15,758 nucleotides of DNA from DAIDHZ01 sp035480255 (GCA_964630875.1 CAZVXF010000026.1:1-15758), one strand, 5' to 3'. Shown: positions 6,930-15,034, counted from the first letter of the stretch. A program made the numbers and translations. The notes: generated from the sequence alone by a model not told the origin.

Positions 6930-7079
6930 TTAGGTTTTTACTTTTTTATGCAGGGATAGAGCTTTATTAGTGTATCTACCATGTCGAAAAGCAGCCAATC
7001 GAGACAGTTCTTTAACAGCCAGAGTTACGGCTCCCCTAGGCTTTCCGACGTTCATATGACAAGTTGTTCTCTCCTTCAT
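6930..7079 (-). CDS. Possible small protein or gene remnant, 49 codons
   Basis: The frame starts at ATG 7079, just after a GA-rich stretch, and ends at TAA 6932-6930. The product is basic, with the segment GKPRGAVTLAVKEL followed by RLAAFRHGRYT. The composition reads like a real protein fragment: a Gly/Arg/Pro-rich start and an RHGRYT segment seen in some small phage- or transposon-associated proteins. I cannot name a family. It could be the remnant of a longer gene or a chance frame. Confidence 0.3.
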   Translation of the reverse strand: MKERTTCHMNVGKPRGAVTLAVKELSRLAAFRHGRYTNKALSLHKKVKT

Positions 7080-7273
7080 AGCATTGAGACATATTTTGAT
7101 CCATGAGGTTCAATTGCAGTTTTTCTTTCTGATCCTTTCTTCGTGTGAAGAGCCGGATATTATCCTAAGAGGAGGGCTTCTGTTGGGTTTTTAGATGGGA
7201 ATAGGATAGTTAGTCTGTTGCTCCGATCGTATTTATAAACGAGAATTGTATGAAGTACGAAGGAATTTGATCA

Positions 7274-7399
7274 TTTTTACGCATTTTTTCCGCATTTGAA
7301 TCAAAAGTTGATAGAAAAATGGGAGGTTTGGAACGTAAAAAGGATGTGAAAAGATTGTTCTGGTTGATTCAGACCAGTTGCGTAAAAAGTGCGGAAAAT
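7274..7399. repeat. Arm-type repeats at the right end of segment 2, in both orientations
   Basis: On the plus strand, ttgcgtaaaaa (7378-7388) and gtgcggaaaat (7389-7399) form a tandem pair, inside a 32-bp block (7367-7398) nearly identical to 2825-2856. On the minus strand, atgcggaaaaa (7295-7285) and atgcgtaaaaa (7284-7274) form a second pair pointing the other way. They lie about 90 and 190 bases from the intact tRNA, inside the element. Paired sites in both arms are expected for a tyrosine-integrase attachment region. Confidence 0.6.
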
Positions 7400-7486
7400 C
7401 CGGTTTTTTGAAAGGTTTTTGCATGATGACTCCTGAAGGTTAAAAACCGTTCAAGAGTTTATGAATAGATGGAATCAAAAAAGGAA

Positions 7487-7559
7487 TGGGGCAAGCAGGA
7501 CTTGAACCTGCGACCAGCGGGTTATGAGTCCGCTGCTCTAACCACTGAGCTATTGCCCC
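7487..7559 (-). tRNA. tRNA with CAT anticodon (elongator Met or lysidine-type Ile2)
   Basis: A 73-base tRNA without encoded CCA folds into a complete cloverleaf. The acceptor stem is GGGGCAA/TTGCCCC with discriminator A, and the D arm is AGCTCAGTGGTTAGAGCAG. The anticodon CAT is at 7526-7524 and the T arm carries GGTTCAAGTCC. The G1-C72 pair excludes initiator tRNA. The D-arm and variable-region wording resembles bacterial tRNA-Ile2, whose CAT becomes lysidine-AT, more than E. coli elongator tRNA-Met, so the identity remains open. The 3' part is the integration target of the island to the left and was restored by the most recent insertion. Confidence 0.96.
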
Positions 7560-7574
7560 GGAAGAAAGTGGGCC

Positions 7575-7603
7575 ATGATAGCGGAGGACGGGGTCAAAAT
7601 CAA
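7575..7603 (-). promoter_or_regulatory. Promoter of the tRNA gene
   Basis: Read on the minus strand, a -35 box TTGATT (7603-7598) and a -10 box TATCAT (7580-7575) are separated by exactly 17 bases. Transcription would start around 7568, a few bases before the mature 5' end at 7559. The promoter lies on the backbone side, so island insertions do not disturb it. Confidence 0.75.
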
Positions 7604-7667
7604 GCATTATGGGATTAAATATTTGGTTAAGGGGTGGTGAAAAAAATAATTTAATACTTCTGTGCAT

Positions 7668-7695
7668 TTGTAAAATCAGGGAGAGGTGATATAAT
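7668..7695 (+). promoter_or_regulatory. Promoter of the MFS transporter gene
   Basis: A -35-like TTGTAA (7668-7673) and a perfect -10 TATAAT (7690-7695) are separated by 16 bases. The predicted start point, near 7702, leaves a leader of about 25 bases before ATG 7727, with TAAGG (7718-7722) as the ribosome site. Confidence 0.65.
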
Positions 7696-7726
7696 CGTTC
7701 GGGATTAGACTTAGCTGTAAGGTAAC

Positions 7727-8983
7727 ATGGACAATTCCATAGCTGCTGTGGAAAGCAGGGACAGTTATCGTAAAACGCGGGGTGCGATCTTGTGGTCGAA
7801 CCTGCTGGGCGAGCCGCTGTTTACGCTGTATGGCATGCTGATATTTATTTTGCGCAAGGACCTGGACGCGTCGCTGTTTCAAATTGCGATTCTAACAATG
7901 TTGAAACCGGTCGTCTCGGTCTTTTCTTTTTATTGGAGTGCGGGTGTTGCGCAGAAAAAGCATAAGCTGAGATGGAATGTTGCGAGTGCGGGATTCCTTG
8001 CTCGTTTGCCTTTTTTATTTTTTCCTTTTGTCGACAATGTCTGGGTGATCATTGCGGGTGCGATCATTCACATGTTCTTCTACCGGGCGGGCAATCCGGC
8101 ATGGGTGGAGATATTGAATGTAAATCTTCCGAAGAAGGCGCGGGAGAAGTTTTTTTCTATCGGTTCGGCATTGGGATATGCGGAAGGGGTGTTGCTCGCG
8201 ATTGCCTTTGGGGCGTTGATGGACTATGACCATCAGGCGTGGAAGATGCTGTTCTTCGGAAGCGCGTTGATCGGCATGTGCGGAGTGTTCATGCAGATGC
8301 GGGTACCGATCGAAGGGGAACATGATACTGTTGGTATAAAAAGAGAAAAGATTTCGTTTTACAAACTGTTGATCGAGCCTTGGAAGTCGAGCCATAACCT
8401 CATGCGGGAAAGGCCGGACTTCGCTAAGTTCCAGTGGGGATTTATGGCATGCGGATTTGGAATCATGCTAATCCAGCCGGCGCTGCCTTTCTTTTTCATC
8501 GATGTGCTGCATGTGACTTACATCGATTTGGCGATTGCTCTGTCTATTTGCAAGGGGTTGGGCTTTGTATTCTCGTCGCCGTTATGGGCCAAGGCGATGG
8601 GGAAGTTTTCCATTTCTCGTCTTTCCTGCGCGGTATTTGTCGCGACAGGTCTATTCCCATTATTCTTGATCTTGGCGCCGTTTAGTCTTTTCTGGCTCTA
8701 TCTTGCCTATGTGATGTATGGGATCGCACAAGGCGGCAGCCATCTGGTGTGGAATTTGTCGGGCCCGGTCTTTTCAGGAAAAGAAGACAGTTCTCTATAC
8801 AGCGGGGTCAATATCGTCATGGTGGGGATTCGGGGCGTGGTGGCTCCACCTCTGGGAAGTTTACTATGTCTTTTGCTTGGACCGTTGGTTGTTCTCGGCG
8901 TCGGCATCGGGCTGTGTTTCTATGGCGGATGGCGGATGATCGGCAACAAAGTGGTAAAAATAATTTTGCGCATAAACTCTTAG
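7727..8983 (+). CDS. Major facilitator superfamily transporter
   Basis: A 418-residue integral membrane protein, about the normal length for a 12-helix MFS carrier. Long hydrophobic helices run through the whole protein. Examples are GMLIFIL near residue 40, VWVIIAGAIIHMFFY near 105-120, a cluster in 225-330 and VVLGVGIGLCFYGGW near the end. The central loop around residues 190-220 is charged (GEHDTVGIKREK), which splits the protein into two six-helix halves. The substrate cannot be read from the sequence. Base composition is clearly richer in G+C than the island. It is the first gene after the tRNA and may be cotranscribed with the outer-membrane protein gene 48 bases downstream. Confidence 0.88.
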   Translation: MDNSIAAVESRDSYRKTRGAILWSNLLGEPLFTLYGMLIFILRKDLDASLFQIAILTMLKPVVSVFSFYWSAGVAQKKHKLRWNVASAGFLARLPFLFFPFVDNVWVIIAGAIIHMFFYRAGNPAWVEILNVNLPKKAREKFFSIGSALGYAEGVLLAIAFGALMDYDHQAWKMLFFGSALIGMCGVFMQMRVPIEGEHDTVGIKREKISFYKLLIEPWKSSHNLMRERPDFAKFQWGFMACGFGIMLIQPALPFFFIDVLHVTYIDLAIALSICKGLGFVFSSPLWAKAMGKFSISRLSCAVFVATGLFPLFLILAPFSLFWLYLAYVMYGIAQGGSHLVWNLSGPVFSGKEDSSLYSGVNIVMVGIRGVVAPPLGSLLCLLLGPLVVLGVGIGLCFYGGWRMIGNKVVKIILRINS

Positions 8984-9031
8984 ATTCGTTATACATAAAA
9001 TTTTCCTCTCTATGTAGGCTCGAGAGCGCGC

Positions 9032-10297
9032 ATGCATTTGAAAAAAAAATCTGGTCTTTTTCCTCTTTTGAGCCTTTGTCTGTTGTGCCCGGCTCTCTAT
9101 GCCGATGATTCTAATGCTTTGATCGCAAATTACAACGACATTAAGCAATCGGAAGACATAGAAGAAGCGCCCGATGTTCCGCTCAAGACGGAAAATTCGA
9201 TGTCCGGAAGGGGAGATGCTGTGTCGCCGACGGCGTTCGAACATGCGACGGACCACTATCTAGAAGGTTATATCCAAGCCCTCGTCGACATGCATTACTA
9301 CGAGTTCAGGGTCTTGGTTTCCGTCAAAGACCACAAGGTCTATCTTTCTAATCTTCCTGAGAACGAGTTGATCGCAAATAGTATCATCAGTTTTGTAAGC
9401 GATGTTCCAGGTATCAAATCGGTCGAAGTGAAAAAGGAATTTACTCCGGAAGAAATGGAAGCCAGGAAGAAATATGTCGAGACGCCTCAGGTGGATGGGG
9501 TCTGGTTCCCGCAATCGACAGTATTGTTCCAGCCGCTGGTTGCGGATCCGAGAGAGACGACCTATTCGATTGCATGGCGCTATGGCGACCACATCGTGGG
9601 AAAACAAGCAGTCGCTGTTGCGATGGGCGATGAGTTCCCGATTTTCCGATGGAAAGATATTTTCCGATGGCATGGTGCTCTGCAGATCGGAATTACAGGC
9701 GCCGTATGGGCTGTGTTTGACTTTACCCACCATATTAAAAATGAGTGGTGCGAACTATTCAATGCAGATTATTTTTTCGGCATTCCGTTGACGTATGCAG
9801 TAGATAGATGGTCTTTCCGCCTCAGGCCTTATCATATTTCCGGGCATTTGGGAGATGAGTTCCTGGTCGTTCATCCCGATCATATGTTCAAAAGAAAAAA
9901 TCCGAGTTTTGAAGCGATCGATTTCTTCGCATCGTATCAGATGTCGAGTGGACTGAGATTGTATGTTGGACCGGGGATCATTGTACACAGCGATCACACG
10001 TTCCCGATGAAGACATTCTACATCGAATATGGAACAGAATATCGGTTCTGCGGCAAAAAAATCTACTACCACAAACTTTACGGAACGCCTTTCATCGCAG
10101 CGCATGTCGAGAACTGGCAATGTCGAGACTGGAACTTTGACTTCACAGTCAAGATCGGCTATGAGGTCAGCAAAATCCAGGGCGCGGGAAGAAAGGTGCG
10201 TGTCTTTGCCGACTACCATCACGGCTATTCTTATGAAGGGCAATTCTTCAAGAAGCGCACAGACTATGGCGAGCTTGGCTTTTCTTGGGGATTCTAA
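9032..10297 (+). CDS. Exported BON-like plus DUF1207-type outer-membrane protein
   Basis: A 421-residue exported protein. Residues 1-24 form a signal peptide (KKK, hydrophobic core, cut after ALYA). Residues about 75-135 read as a BON-like domain (EFRVLVSVKDHKVYLSNLP, VPGIKSVEV), a small fold that binds membranes or other envelope components. From about 158 onward the protein fits the DUF1207 pattern: FQPLVADPRE, SIAWRYGD, a GDEFPIFRW block and many alternating aromatic strands. It ends in phenylalanine (GFSWGF), as beta-barrel proteins recognised by BamA usually do. It is therefore probably an outer-membrane beta-barrel with a periplasmic BON domain. The function is unknown. Its stop overlaps the stop of the convergent gene by 4 bases. 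Confidence 0.82.
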   Translation: MHLKKKSGLFPLLSLCLLCPALYADDSNALIANYNDIKQSEDIEEAPDVPLKTENSMSGRGDAVSPTAFEHATDHYLEGYIQALVDMHYYEFRVLVSVKDHKVYLSNLPENELIANSIISFVSDVPGIKSVEVKKEFTPEEMEARKKYVETPQVDGVWFPQSTVLFQPLVADPRETTYSIAWRYGDHIVGKQAVAVAMGDEFPIFRWKDIFRWHGALQIGITGAVWAVFDFTHHIKNEWCELFNADYFFGIPLTYAVDRWSFRLRPYHISGHLGDEFLVVHPDHMFKRKNPSFEAIDFFASYQMSSGLRLYVGPGIIVHSDHTFPMKTFYIEYGTEYRFCGKKIYYHKLYGTPFIAAHVENWQCRDWNFDFTVKIGYEVSKIQGAGRKVRVFADYHHGYSYEGQFFKKRTDYGELGFSWGF

Positions 10298-12408
10298 ATA
10301 ATTACAAACCCATCTTTGTAAACGGGACCGTTTTTTCCGATCGGAAGAGTGCCGCTGAAGAACTGACGGTAGACTTCGAGTCCTTGTGATGCGTTTTGTA
10401 CACAGTAAAAACAATTGCTGACCCACTCAGAACCTGCGATCGTGCCGGATTCTAGGTTGCATTGAAAGCGGGAAGTGATTTTTTTGCGCCAATAACTGGG
10501 CTCGCCAAAGAGCAGCACCGGATTGTTTGCCGTGGAACCGACTTTTCTTCTGACTTCTTCAAGCGTGTATTCAAAATCTGTGCCGATGCCTCCCGTTAAA
10601 AAAATAGGAAAATCGAGATTGAATTCCGCCTGTCTTTCAACGAGCCGGTCGAGACGGTAGGTCATTTTCGCTTCGATGTATGGATTTTGTCTTTGTTCGT
10701 TGACGACGACATTTTTTTTGTGTCGAAAATCTACGATGTTAGCGCAGGAAAGAATGTGCAGATTCTTGGCGACCCGGTTGCCGAGTTCCATGACGCCGGG
10801 GCCGCCGCCGGTGACGAGGCCGATGGGCGTGTCTTTGTTCAACAAAAGGTGGTTCATTTCAAAGCGCATGTCGAGGATCCCTTGCAACAGCTTGGTCAGT
10901 TCTTCTTCGAAATTTCCTTCCATTAGGTTAGAGCCATAAATGCCGAAGGCAGTCATTTTTGAGAATGTGTCGATTTGAGGGATGGGGACGAACATTCCGG
11001 AATCTTTTTCTGGTTTCGGAACATACTGGAGCATTTTTCCTGTGGTCTTGTCTAGCCAGAATACAGGAATGGCGAATTTGGCGAGGTCGAGCAGCATCGA
11101 TCTGTCTTCGTGCGAGAAGAAGTCGCCGTAGGAAAAAGAGGGGAATTGAAAGTAGATTCCCTTGAGGCATCGCAATACTGCATCTCCGAGAAGCATCCGC
11201 TTCATCATCGGAGAGGGGAAATAGCGCAAGAGCAGAATGCCTTGGCTGGTGATCAATCCATCTTCGATCGCTTTTAAGAAAGGATAGCAGGGCTGTTGTT
11301 GAATGTACCGTTCGACCATCAAGGCTTGCCGTCCGGGATGTACGAGGCCGGGAAACTCGTTCATTTTTGGATCGCGCGAGATCCAATCTTGGGGAGTGAG
11401 GTTGAGAAGCTGTTCCCCTTTGACGACAAAAATTGCCGTGCGGTGGTGCATAGGGGCGGGAGCAGTCTCGAAAGCCTTGAAGAGAGATTCAGGATTCTCC
11501 AGACAATTTTGCAACTGGTCCCGGTCGATGAAAAAGACGTGTTCCCGATGCGGCTCAAGGGTGTAGAACTCAATGGGGATGTCATTGATCTCTTTATCGG
11601 AAGACCCATAGAGCTCATACACGTCGCCTGAAGCGGTTGTAGTGGGTTCAAGAATGGATGCGGTAGTGTGGTGGTATCCCTGTGGCAGTAAACTATCCAC
11701 AACATGTCCGAATGCAGTTCGGATATGCAGGGGACTTGTGCGCACAAGTAAAATATCTTTCTCGACGACTTGTCTTGGGAGTTCCGGTTTCCAGAGTTGA
11801 TCTAATTGCAAGATCGCGCGCAAATGGATCTTCGGATCCATTAAGGCTTTGGCGAGGGTCGGCAAAAAGCCTTCGGTGTGCGATTCGTATTTCATCACCC
11901 CTTCCAATAAAGGGAGATAAGCTACAGTGCGCCCGTCGACCTTTTCCAAAAGTAATTGGTCGGCCAATTGCAGTCCGCCTAAAGATAGAAGCGGCCTGCC
12001 CATTCTGTCCGCACGGCCGAACATCCTGAGCAAGTAATCAGGATCGCGTACGCGGCGCCTGTCGTCTGCAGCGAACAATTTGCCGATGTATGCACCAGGA
12101 ATCAAAAGAGGAAGGATTTTCTTGGCCAGATGTCCAATAGCGTGCAGTTCGAGTTTCACCTCGGCTGTCTTGTTGATCGAATCCAGATAAAATTCTTTGT
12201 GGATTCCATTTACGCCTAATTGCGCCAGGGTGCTTTTGAGATTGAAGAAGATGAGCTGTCGATCGATTTTGAACCCGACAAAAGCAGGGGAGATGTTCTT
12301 GATGGAAATGGTCGTATTGTACAATTCATCGTTCACCCGATCAATGCTGGTGATCTGTCCGTCCGGGGTGACAAGATCGTAGTGGTCGCTGATGAGATAA
12401 CTTTCCAT
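10294..12408 (-). CDS. Large SLOG/LOG-like (lysine-decarboxylase-type Rossmann) domain protein
   Basis: A 704-residue protein whose C-terminal third carries the nucleotide-binding pattern of the LOG/SLOG superfamily. This is GLVTGGGPGVMELG (about 530-543) and TGGIGTDFEYTLEE (605-618), matching the PGGxGTxxE motif with T in place of P. LOG enzymes release cytokinin-like bases from nucleotides, and other SLOG proteins bind or make nucleotide ligands. The activity here is unknown. Residues 1-500 are much longer than any simple LOG protein; I see no signal peptide or membrane segment and do not recognise a domain there. The ATG at 12408 is followed by a continuous frame to TAG at 10294. It is GC-richer than its right-hand neighbours and looks like a lineage-conserved backbone gene. 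Confidence 0.75.
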   Translation of the reverse strand: MESYLISDHYDLVTPDGQITSIDRVNDELYNTTISIKNISPAFVGFKIDRQLIFFNLKSTLAQLGVNGIHKEFYLDSINKTAEVKLELHAIGHLAKKILPLLIPGAYIGKLFAADDRRRVRDPDYLLRMFGRADRMGRPLLSLGGLQLADQLLLEKVDGRTVAYLPLLEGVMKYESHTEGFLPTLAKALMDPKIHLRAILQLDQLWKPELPRQVVEKDILLVRTSPLHIRTAFGHVVDSLLPQGYHHTTASILEPTTTASGDVYELYGSSDKEINDIPIEFYTLEPHREHVFFIDRDQLQNCLENPESLFKAFETAPAPMHHRTAIFVVKGEQLLNLTPQDWISRDPKMNEFPGLVHPGRQALMVERYIQQQPCYPFLKAIEDGLITSQGILLLRYFPSPMMKRMLLGDAVLRCLKGIYFQFPSFSYGDFFSHEDRSMLLDLAKFAIPVFWLDKTTGKMLQYVPKPEKDSGMFVPIPQIDTFSKMTAFGIYGSNLMEGNFEEELTKLLQGILDMRFEMNHLLLNKDTPIGLVTGGGPGVMELGNRVAKNLHILSCANIVDFRHKKNVVVNEQRQNPYIEAKMTYRLDRLVERQAEFNLDFPIFLTGGIGTDFEYTLEEVRRKVGSTANNPVLLFGEPSYWRKKITSRFQCNLESGTIAGSEWVSNCFYCVQNASQGLEVYRQFFSGTLPIGKNGPVYKDGFVII

Positions 12409-12521
12409 GTGGCAGAATTGTAATAGTTAAAAAATTTTATATACGCCTTCCAAGGGACATTTGTCATCGATAAAATTCAAGGATTACAATTAAAAAAATT
12501 AATTTATAAAGATAAAATTAT

Positions 12522-12550
12522 TTGCCTTATTATTTACTTTATTATATAAT
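12522..12550 (+). promoter_or_regulatory. Promoter of the F-box gene
   Basis: A -35 TTGCCT (12522-12527) and a perfect -10 TATAAT (12545-12550) are separated by exactly 17 bases in a very AT-rich tract. Transcription should start near 12557, leaving about 40 bases of leader. This is the best housekeeping-type promoter in the right part of the window. Confidence 0.7.
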
Positions 12551-12595
12551 TATAATGTTTTAATAATATTTTATATTTTTAATTTATGGAGGATT

Positions 12596-15010
12596 GTGTT
12601 TAATAACATTAATAATAAAACAAAGATTCAGGAACATCCAAATCATATTGATCAGTCTACAGTACAACAGACTGAACTACCAGAAGAGATTCTCTTTAAA
12701 ATTTTTTCTTATCTCCCTCCTGAAGGACTGTGCAAAAGTGCAAAGGTGTGCAAGGAATGGGAACAAATTTCCAGTGATAATCGGCTTTGGCTGGAAACTT
12801 TCAAGAAATATCTTAACCTAAATGCCAATTCCAATGAGATCTGTTATAAGGAGCAAATTAGAGAAATTCAAATTTTTTCAAATAGGAAATACAGTGTAAA
12901 TCAATTAGAAATAAAACTCTGTGATAATTCGATAGAGGAAAACCAAAATCCTTCCGAAATAAAGAGTTTTTTGACCACAAAAGCGGGATTGACCTGTCTT
13001 AGTACTAGTAAAGGAGACCTTCAGATTTGGGATCTGAATGCGTTGCAGTGCCTCAATTGTCTTAAATTCAAGAATTCAACGAAAGAAGATAGTCTATGTC
13101 ATCTCCTCGAAAGAAAGGATGGTACAATTCTAATAGGATTTAAAGATGGAACGTTCTGTATTTTCGACCTTGAAAAACTAGAAATTTTATATGCGTTCAA
13201 ATTGGAGGAAGATATCGATGCCATTTTAGAACTCAAAGATGGCAGAATTGCCTATTTAGCGGATGGCTGCCTTTATCTTTATGATATTAAAACTGATAAG
13301 TGTTTAGAAATAAAACTACATACGTCAACTTATGTTGAGGAATTTTCACAACTAAACGACACAACGCTTCTTATCGCCAGAGCTAATCTCTTTGCTACCG
13401 TAGATTTTAAACATAAGGAAGTCACTATGCACTGGAACATGTATGGCTCAAAAAAGATTGGCGAAAATGCAATCATAAACGATCGATATAGTAATAGAGA
13501 GTGGTTTAAAAAGCTTTCTATTTATTCTTTCGATCCATCTAAAACATCTTTTGTAGAAAAAAAGCTCATTACAACTCATGGACATCACACTATAGATTTT
13601 TTCCCTCTCAGCTCTCAATTTTTTCTCTGTCAAATCGATGGAGAGCTGAAAATATTAGATTTAAACAAAACGGATGATCGAGATGAACAAAATCGTTGGG
13701 GCTTTGATCTATTTAATCTGCCACGAAATCTATCCATGCGTGATTGCTCTTTAAGCTATCCACGAGGAAAGGGAAAATTATTTATTATTCCTAAAAAATT
13801 ATCTCATGGGTGTGCTGAGATCTCTGTTGTAGATCTCATGGCAACAAGTTCATTCATTCTAGCTCATATCGCTCATAGTTTTAAAAATGCCTGTCCGCTG
13901 CATGATAGCGATACTCCATCTCAATTTACAATTGCATCAACTCGTGACAGTGAAGCTTTTTATGATATTTTACCCAGATTTAAATTGATGGATATCAGTG
14001 ATCAAAATGCAATCTATGAAGAATTCTATAAGATCATAAGACCATTTATTCCTGATGGTTATGATTATTGGGGAATTGGTCAACAGGTATTTGATAATAC
14101 AGACAAAACAATTCAAGTCACGCATCAACAACGCGCTGCAGCAATTGAGAATTTTTTAATCTCTCGAGGCTACGATTTGGATTCTTTAAATCGTACGCGA
14201 AGCATTGAGGAATTACCTGAAGGAGCACACACCTTTGTCATTGAAGATCCCATTAAAAAGGTAATTCCTTCTATAGAATCATTGGGCGAGATTGAAGGTC
14301 CAGAGGGTTGTGAATGGTTGAAATTTTTCAATATTTTCTCCAAGGAAAAATGCAGTAATATACTGAATGTCTCTATAGACTTTTTGAATAAAGTGGGGCT
14401 TTCTTCTGCAGAAGATTTAAAAGTATTGGGGATTGACGTTGAAATGAATCAAACCGTTTTAAATCTTAAAAAGATATCTGATTCTTTTATCAACACTATT
14501 GACAACTGGAAAGCCAATTCCAAGACTTTAAATGTTCATGAGCAATATGAGAATATAATTGGTTTTATACATAGCATCCAAACTATCGCGGACATTCTCG
14601 ATAAAAAGATTAGCACAATAGAAAAGATCATGCCTCATGCAAAAGATACTTTGTACTTCCTAAATAATTTAAAGCTTTCTTGCAATCTATTGAAAATTGA
14701 AATTTCTCAAATGAATGAAGCTAAAGAATCTCCTGGCAGTTTAAAGACCTTTGTTCTTGGGGATCGAATCGATGCAATCTGCGCAATTTTTTCAATTGAA
14801 GCTAATGAACTTGCTAAAAGCCTTGTCTTGGCTGATCAATTGATATTACATACCTACTTGCACCAATGGGGAATTTATTCCGAAGTCTGGAAAAAATTAA
14901 AAGAGACCAATGAGGAATTGACTCTATCGCAACTTAAAACATTGCATCCACACCTTTCGATCGAAGACTTTTTCGCGATGGCGATTGATCCTGTTTTTTT
15001 GAATTTCTAA
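12596..15010 (+). CDS. F-box protein with propeller-like (WD40-type) middle region, candidate host-directed effector
   Basis: An 804-residue protein. Residues 27-67 are a clear F-box (ELPEEILFKIFSYL, then KSAKVCKEWEQIS and NRLW), a eukaryotic motif that binds SKP1 in SCF ubiquitin ligases. Residues about 120-420 contain repeated beta-strand units (GDLQIWDLNALQCLNCL, DGTFCIFDLEKLEILYAF, DGCLYLYDIKTDKCLEI) like WD40 or related propeller blades. Residues 430-804 are helical and unrecognised. The order resembles eukaryotic F-box/WD substrate adaptors. Bacterial F-box proteins are known in Legionella and in amoeba-infecting chlamydiae, where they are secreted to use host ubiquitin ligases. Secretion of this one is inferred, and no N-terminal signal peptide is seen. 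It starts at GTG 12596 after GGAGG (12588-12592), an unusually short 3-base spacing. Confidence 0.85.
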   Translation: MFNNINNKTKIQEHPNHIDQSTVQQTELPEEILFKIFSYLPPEGLCKSAKVCKEWEQISSDNRLWLETFKKYLNLNANSNEICYKEQIREIQIFSNRKYSVNQLEIKLCDNSIEENQNPSEIKSFLTTKAGLTCLSTSKGDLQIWDLNALQCLNCLKFKNSTKEDSLCHLLERKDGTILIGFKDGTFCIFDLEKLEILYAFKLEEDIDAILELKDGRIAYLADGCLYLYDIKTDKCLEIKLHTSTYVEEFSQLNDTTLLIARANLFATVDFKHKEVTMHWNMYGSKKIGENAIINDRYSNREWFKKLSIYSFDPSKTSFVEKKLITTHGHHTIDFFPLSSQFFLCQIDGELKILDLNKTDDRDEQNRWGFDLFNLPRNLSMRDCSLSYPRGKGKLFIIPKKLSHGCAEISVVDLMATSSFILAHIAHSFKNACPLHDSDTPSQFTIASTRDSEAFYDILPRFKLMDISDQNAIYEEFYKIIRPFIPDGYDYWGIGQQVFDNTDKTIQVTHQQRAAAIENFLISRGYDLDSLNRTRSIEELPEGAHTFVIEDPIKKVIPSIESLGEIEGPEGCEWLKFFNIFSKEKCSNILNVSIDFLNKVGLSSAEDLKVLGIDVEMNQTVLNLKKISDSFINTIDNWKANSKTLNVHEQYENIIGFIHSIQTIADILDKKISTIEKIMPHAKDTLYFLNNLKLSCNLLKIEISQMNEAKESPGSLKTFVLGDRIDAICAIFSIEANELAKSLVLADQLILHTYLHQWGIYSEVWKKLKETNEELTLSQLKTLHPHLSIEDFFAMAIDPVFLNF

Positions 15011-15034
15011 AACTAATAAACATAAGGATTTATT

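Larger units (their letters stand above)
6891..7486. other. Right-end region of island segment 2, largely non-coding
   Basis: About 600 bases with no confident gene. A possible 49-codon minus-strand frame lies at 6930-7079. From 7270 onward the region carries the right-arm repeats and runs into the tRNA 3' end. No integrase or excisionase frame can be recognised in either direction, although the site architecture calls for one. Confidence 0.5.

Noticed and set aside
7233..7424. 63-codon minus-strand frame next to the tRNA
   Set aside because: It runs through both sets of arm repeats, is rich in Phe/Lys from A/T tracts, and has no family resemblance. The repeats explain the sequence.
7440..7667. 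75-codon minus-strand open frame over the intact tRNA
   Set aside because: It is a translation of the tRNA gene and its promoter, a common false gene call.
8864..12029. Many frames of 60-220 codons opposite or out of phase with the MFS, DUF1207 and SLOG genes
   Set aside because: They are shadows of GC-richer coding regions; the true frames carry recognisable domains and these do not.
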